A DNA stretch of 64,000 nt, from the NCBI RefSeq assembly GCF_002217435.1, contig NZ_MUHF01000001.1:406530-470529 (forward strand), read 5' to 3'. Numbering within the stretch: position 1 is the stretch's first letter; each line of letters begins with the position of its first letter. A model generated the notes under the pieces. It saw only the letters and a program-made list of their open reading frames with translations. It searched no databases and was not told the origin of the DNA. Made by a program: the position numbers and the translations under genes. Positions 61,413-64,000 of this stretch are shown here, piece after piece. This DNA comes from Flavobacterium reichenbachii (lineage in GTDB: Bacteria; Bacteroidota; Bacteroidia; Flavobacteriales; Flavobacteriaceae).

Positions 61413-61850
61413 TTATCCTTTAGAGATTTCGTTAGATAATTCATTTGTGTCGCCTTCAGACCAAGGGAAGTATTTTTTTAATTGCTCTCCGGCACACAAA
61501 ATGCCGTCAACTATTCCTTGTTTAAAATTTCCTGATTTAAATTGAGCTGTCATTTTGTCTTTGGTAATATCCCAAAAATCAGAAGCAACCAAATCATTAA
61601 TTCCTTTATCGCCGCAGATAATAAAATTTTTATCACTTACAGCAAAGTAGAATAAAACGCCATTTTTTAGTTGCGTTTCATTCATTTTTAATTCATGAAA
61701 AACTTCTAAAGCCCGGTCAAAATGGACTTTAGAAGTTGTGTTTTCTATGTGAACTCTAATTTCGCCAGAAGTATTCTTTTCAGCCATACATATAGCTTCA
61801 ACAATCTCTTGTTCTTCCTGTTTGGTTAAAAAATCTTCTACTTTTGACAT
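61413..61850 (-). CDS. TPM-domain protein
   Basis: The 145-residue protein is a TPM domain without signal or helix (FLTKQEEQEIVEAICMAEKNTSGEIRVHIE; FAVSDKNFIICGDKGI). Second gene of the lemA operon. Paired TPM proteins with LemA are common in Bacteroidota. Confidence 0.85.
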   Translation of the reverse strand: MSKVEDFLTKQEEQEIVEAICMAEKNTSGEIRVHIENTTSKVHFDRALEVFHELKMNETQLKNGVLFYFAVSDKNFIICGDKGINDLVASDFWDITKDKMTAQFKSGNFKQGIVDGILCAGEQLKKYFPWSEGDTNELSNEISKG

Positions 61851-61878
61851 TGAAATTATTTTAGAGTTAAAATTAGAT

Positions 61879-62463
61879 TTAGAATTTTACTTCTACTGGT
61901 TTATCAGCACCTGTAGAGGCTTCAAAATATGGTTTCTCTTTGTATTCTCCTAAGAACCATTTGTTTGGAATAGATAAAATATATCCGTTATATTCCTGAA
62001 CAGATTCGTTAAAACGAGTTCTTGCAGTCAGAATTTGGTTTTCAGTACTCGCCAGCTCATCTTGTAATTTTAAGAAATTTTCATTTGCTTTCAATGTTGG
62101 ATATTGTTCAACAGAAACTAATAATCTTGACAAAGACGAAGAAACACCACTTTGAGCCTGGTTAAATTGTGCCAGTTGTTCCGGAGTAACATTACTTGGG
62201 TCAATTGTTACAGAAGTTGCTTTTGCACGTGCTTCTATTACAGCAGTCAAAGTTCCTTTTTCAAAATCAGCAGCTCCTTTTACAGTATTTACTAAATTTC
62301 CGATCAGGTCATTACGTCTTTGGTAAGCCGTTTGTACATTTCCCCACTCTTTGTTAACAGCCTGGCTGTATTTTAATCCACTGTTTTTAATTCCAATAGA
62401 CCAAAAAGCTATAATAGCAACTAGTACTACAATAATTCCCACGGGGATTAACCATTTTTTCAT
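61879..62463 (-). CDS. lemA: LemA-family protein
   Basis: The 194-residue product has one N-terminal helix (IPVGIIVVLVAIIAFWSIGI) and a four-helix cytoplasmic or periplasmic bundle with YQRRNDLIGNLVNTVKGAADFE and the C-terminal RFNESVQEYNGYILSIPN, the LemA signature. Function not firmly known. Part of a set with two TPM proteins. Confidence 0.9.
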   Translation of the reverse strand: MKKWLIPVGIIVVLVAIIAFWSIGIKNSGLKYSQAVNKEWGNVQTAYQRRNDLIGNLVNTVKGAADFEKGTLTAVIEARAKATSVTIDPSNVTPEQLAQFNQAQSGVSSSLSRLLVSVEQYPTLKANENFLKLQDELASTENQILTARTRFNESVQEYNGYILSIPNKWFLGEYKEKPYFEASTGADKPVEVKF

Positions 62464-62506
62464 ATTTGTTTAGATTTAAGTTGGTTTATAATTTTAATAT
62501 TATTTT

Positions 62507-62839
62507 TTATAATTCGTTTTTAATTTCGTTTAATTGTGTTTTTATAGATTCTAATTTACGTATTATTTCAAATTTATCTAACGTTTTCTTCTGGCCTTCT
62601 TTCAGATGTGTTTTTGCACCTTCCAGCGTAAAACCTCTTTCTTTGACCAAATGATAAATCAATTGTAAATTGGTAATGTCGTCTGGTGTAAACATTCTGT
62701 TGCCTTTGGCGTTCTTTTTAGGTTTCAGGATATCAAATTCGCTGTCCCAAAACCGAATCAATGATGCATTGACATTAAAAGCTTTGGCAACTTCGCCAAT
62801 ACTATAATATCTTTTATCTTTTGAAAGCTCAATATGCAT
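62507..62839 (-). CDS. MerR-family transcriptional regulator
   Basis: The 110-residue protein consists of a MerR winged helix (YYSIGEVAKAFNVNASLIRFWDSEF; NRMFTPDDITNLQLIYHLVKERG) and a coiled-coil tail. It lacks an effector domain. It lies between lemA and the M23 peptidase gene, possibly in the same transcript. Confidence 0.9.
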   Translation of the reverse strand: MHIELSKDKRYYSIGEVAKAFNVNASLIRFWDSEFDILKPKKNAKGNRMFTPDDITNLQLIYHLVKERGFTLEGAKTHLKEGQKKTLDKFEIIRKLESIKTQLNEIKNEL

Positions 62840-62891
62840 GATTTGTTTTTTCTTATTCTATGTTATTCCAAAAATAGTACTTTTTATACTA

Positions 62892-63869
62892 TTAATCTAA
62901 TGATTGGTTTTCCTGATTTGCCAATTGCGAAATCGCTACATATTCTGCAGCCGAAATATTTCCGTAATAAAAGTTCAGCGGATTTACAACTTTTCCATCC
63001 TTATGCACTTCATAATGACAATGCGGTCCTTCAGATCTTCCTGTGCTTCCTACGTATCCAATTACATCTCCTCGTTTGACATGTTGTCCGGGTCTGCAGT
63101 TATATTTGCTCAAATGCGCGTATAAACTCTCATATCCAAAACCATGCCTGATTACGACGTGATTTCCAAAACCAGACGCAGCGGCATCTGCTCTTTCTAC
63201 AACACCATCGCCTGTGGCATAAACCGGCGAACCTGTATTGGCAGTGAAGTCCATTCCGTTATGCATTTTTCGCACTTTCGTGAAAGGATCGGTTCTGTAT
63301 CCAAATCCGGAAGCCATTCGTTTTAAATTTTCATTTCGCACGGGCTGAATTGCCGGAATAGCCGATAATAAATTCTTTTTTGTACTCGCCAATTTCAGAA
63401 TTTCATCTAATGATTTGGATTGAATTGCCAATTGTTTAGATATTTTATCAATTCGTTTTGTGGTGTTTAATACCAGTTGAGAATTATTGTAACCTTCTAA
63501 TTTTTTATACCTCAACTGATCTCTAAAACCTGCTTTTCTTATAGAATCAGGAATTTCAGTTTTATTAAAATAAACCCTGTATATGTTGTTGTCCCGATCT
63601 TCTAATGCTTCTGCAACTTCATCGATACCATCCATTTTTTTATTCAAAATGGCATATTGAAGTTTCAAATTCTCAATTTCCCGTGCTTGTAATCGATCTT
63701 TTGGAGTTTCGAAATAAGGAGTGTTGATTAAAAGTATAAAAACTAAAAAACCAAATAATGCTGAAGCAGACAAAAACAGTACAGCATAACCAATTTTGAT
63801 TCTCTTTCTGGTTTTTATTTTTGTATAAGCCAGATTTTCTGAGTCGTAATAATATTTTACTTTCGCCAT
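62892..63869 (-). CDS. M23-family peptidoglycan endopeptidase
   Basis: The 325-residue product has one N-terminal helix (IGYAVLFLSASALFGFLVFIL), a coiled-coil region (about 65-150) and a C-terminal LytM/M23 domain. Zinc ligands and active site are complete: KMHNGMDFTANTG (H, D), GFGNHVVIRHGFGYESLYAHLSKY (HxH-type) and GPHCHYEVHKDGKVVNPL. It cleaves cross-links of peptidoglycan in the periplasm. First gene of the run on the minus strand. Confidence 0.92.
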   Translation of the reverse strand: MAKVKYYYDSENLAYTKIKTRKRIKIGYAVLFLSASALFGFLVFILLINTPYFETPKDRLQAREIENLKLQYAILNKKMDGIDEVAEALEDRDNNIYRVYFNKTEIPDSIRKAGFRDQLRYKKLEGYNNSQLVLNTTKRIDKISKQLAIQSKSLDEILKLASTKKNLLSAIPAIQPVRNENLKRMASGFGYRTDPFTKVRKMHNGMDFTANTGSPVYATGDGVVERADAAASGFGNHVVIRHGFGYESLYAHLSKYNCRPGQHVKRGDVIGYVGSTGRSEGPHCHYEVHKDGKVVNPLNFYYGNISAAEYVAISQLANQENQSLD

Positions 63870-64000
63870 ATTTTAAAATACCCTATTTTTGCAGCTTGTA
63901 AAATAGTTAGTCGAACAAATTTAATAAATGTTTCAAATGTTCGATGCTTTTTTCAAGAATAAAAAACAATTAGATAATGTGTCAATTTGATAATTAGATA

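Overview
The window is an AT-rich chromosomal segment of a member of the Bacteroidota, most likely a Flavobacterium. The grounds are SusC-like TonB receptors with carboxypeptidase-type N-domains, DUF4494, Coa1 and GH130 genes, lipoproteins with SC[KN]N lipoboxes, and TAnnTTTG -7 promoter boxes (a full TTG-N19-TATCTTTG promoter precedes tRNA-fMet). Bases 1-24.2 kb and 50.4-64 kb look like ordinary chromosome. Bases 24.2-50.4 kb are an accessory island.

Left chromosome (1-24.2 kb): a partial family-39 glycosyltransferase; DUF4494; a Coa1-like gene and lgt; a three-gene export operon (ABC ATPase/permease with a degenerate ATPase site, HlyD-type adaptor, TolC); a Tet(X)-like flavin monooxygenase with an AraC regulator; GH130; an SH3-like lipoprotein; a cupin/carboxymuconolactone-decarboxylase operon divergent from a Crp/Fnr regulator; a membrane-bound nucleotide cyclase; tRNA-Glu; a beta-barrel protein; a membrane-bound AraC regulator; an S41 peptidase; and an erythromycin-esterase-like fusion protein.

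Accessory island (24.2-50.4 kb): the main discovery is an integron-like cassette array. A 347-residue tyrosine recombinase (37914-38957) is followed, on the same strand, by twelve intact single- or two-gene cassettes (39059-49130) and a thirteenth that is cut off. They are separated by imperfectly palindromic sites of about 115-140 bp. Each site opens in TAAC and closes in GTTA. The first and last ~15 bases of each cassette are complementary to each other, as expected if the cassette moves as a circle. The same A/G deviation from perfect pairing is found inside this complementarity in all twelve. Cargo includes a putAbiC-type abortive infection protein, a HEPN-like protein, a SMI1/KNR4 protein, a tail-fibre-like repeat protein and many small unknowns. 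Decayed cassettes of the same type lie to the left (24.2-29.6 kb), one of them inverted. Overlaid on this, pieces of the 3' end of tRNA-fMet plus its terminator recur at 33.1, 34.0, 35.3, 36.55, 36.9 and 49.4 kb. This points to serial insertion at the intact tRNA-fMet gene at 50.4 kb. Two GIY-YIG nuclease genes (one broken) sit directly against 3' half-tRNAs.

Right chromosome (50.4-64 kb): era and der GTPases with a hypothetical gene between them; an outer-membrane beta-barrel protein; a TonB-dependent receptor preceded by a 37-codon leader ORF ending Cys-Met-Cys-Trp, a dyad operator and an Rrf2 regulator, which suggests sulfur- or cysteine-linked control; then a minus-strand run of M23 peptidase, MerR regulator, LemA and two TPM-domain proteins.
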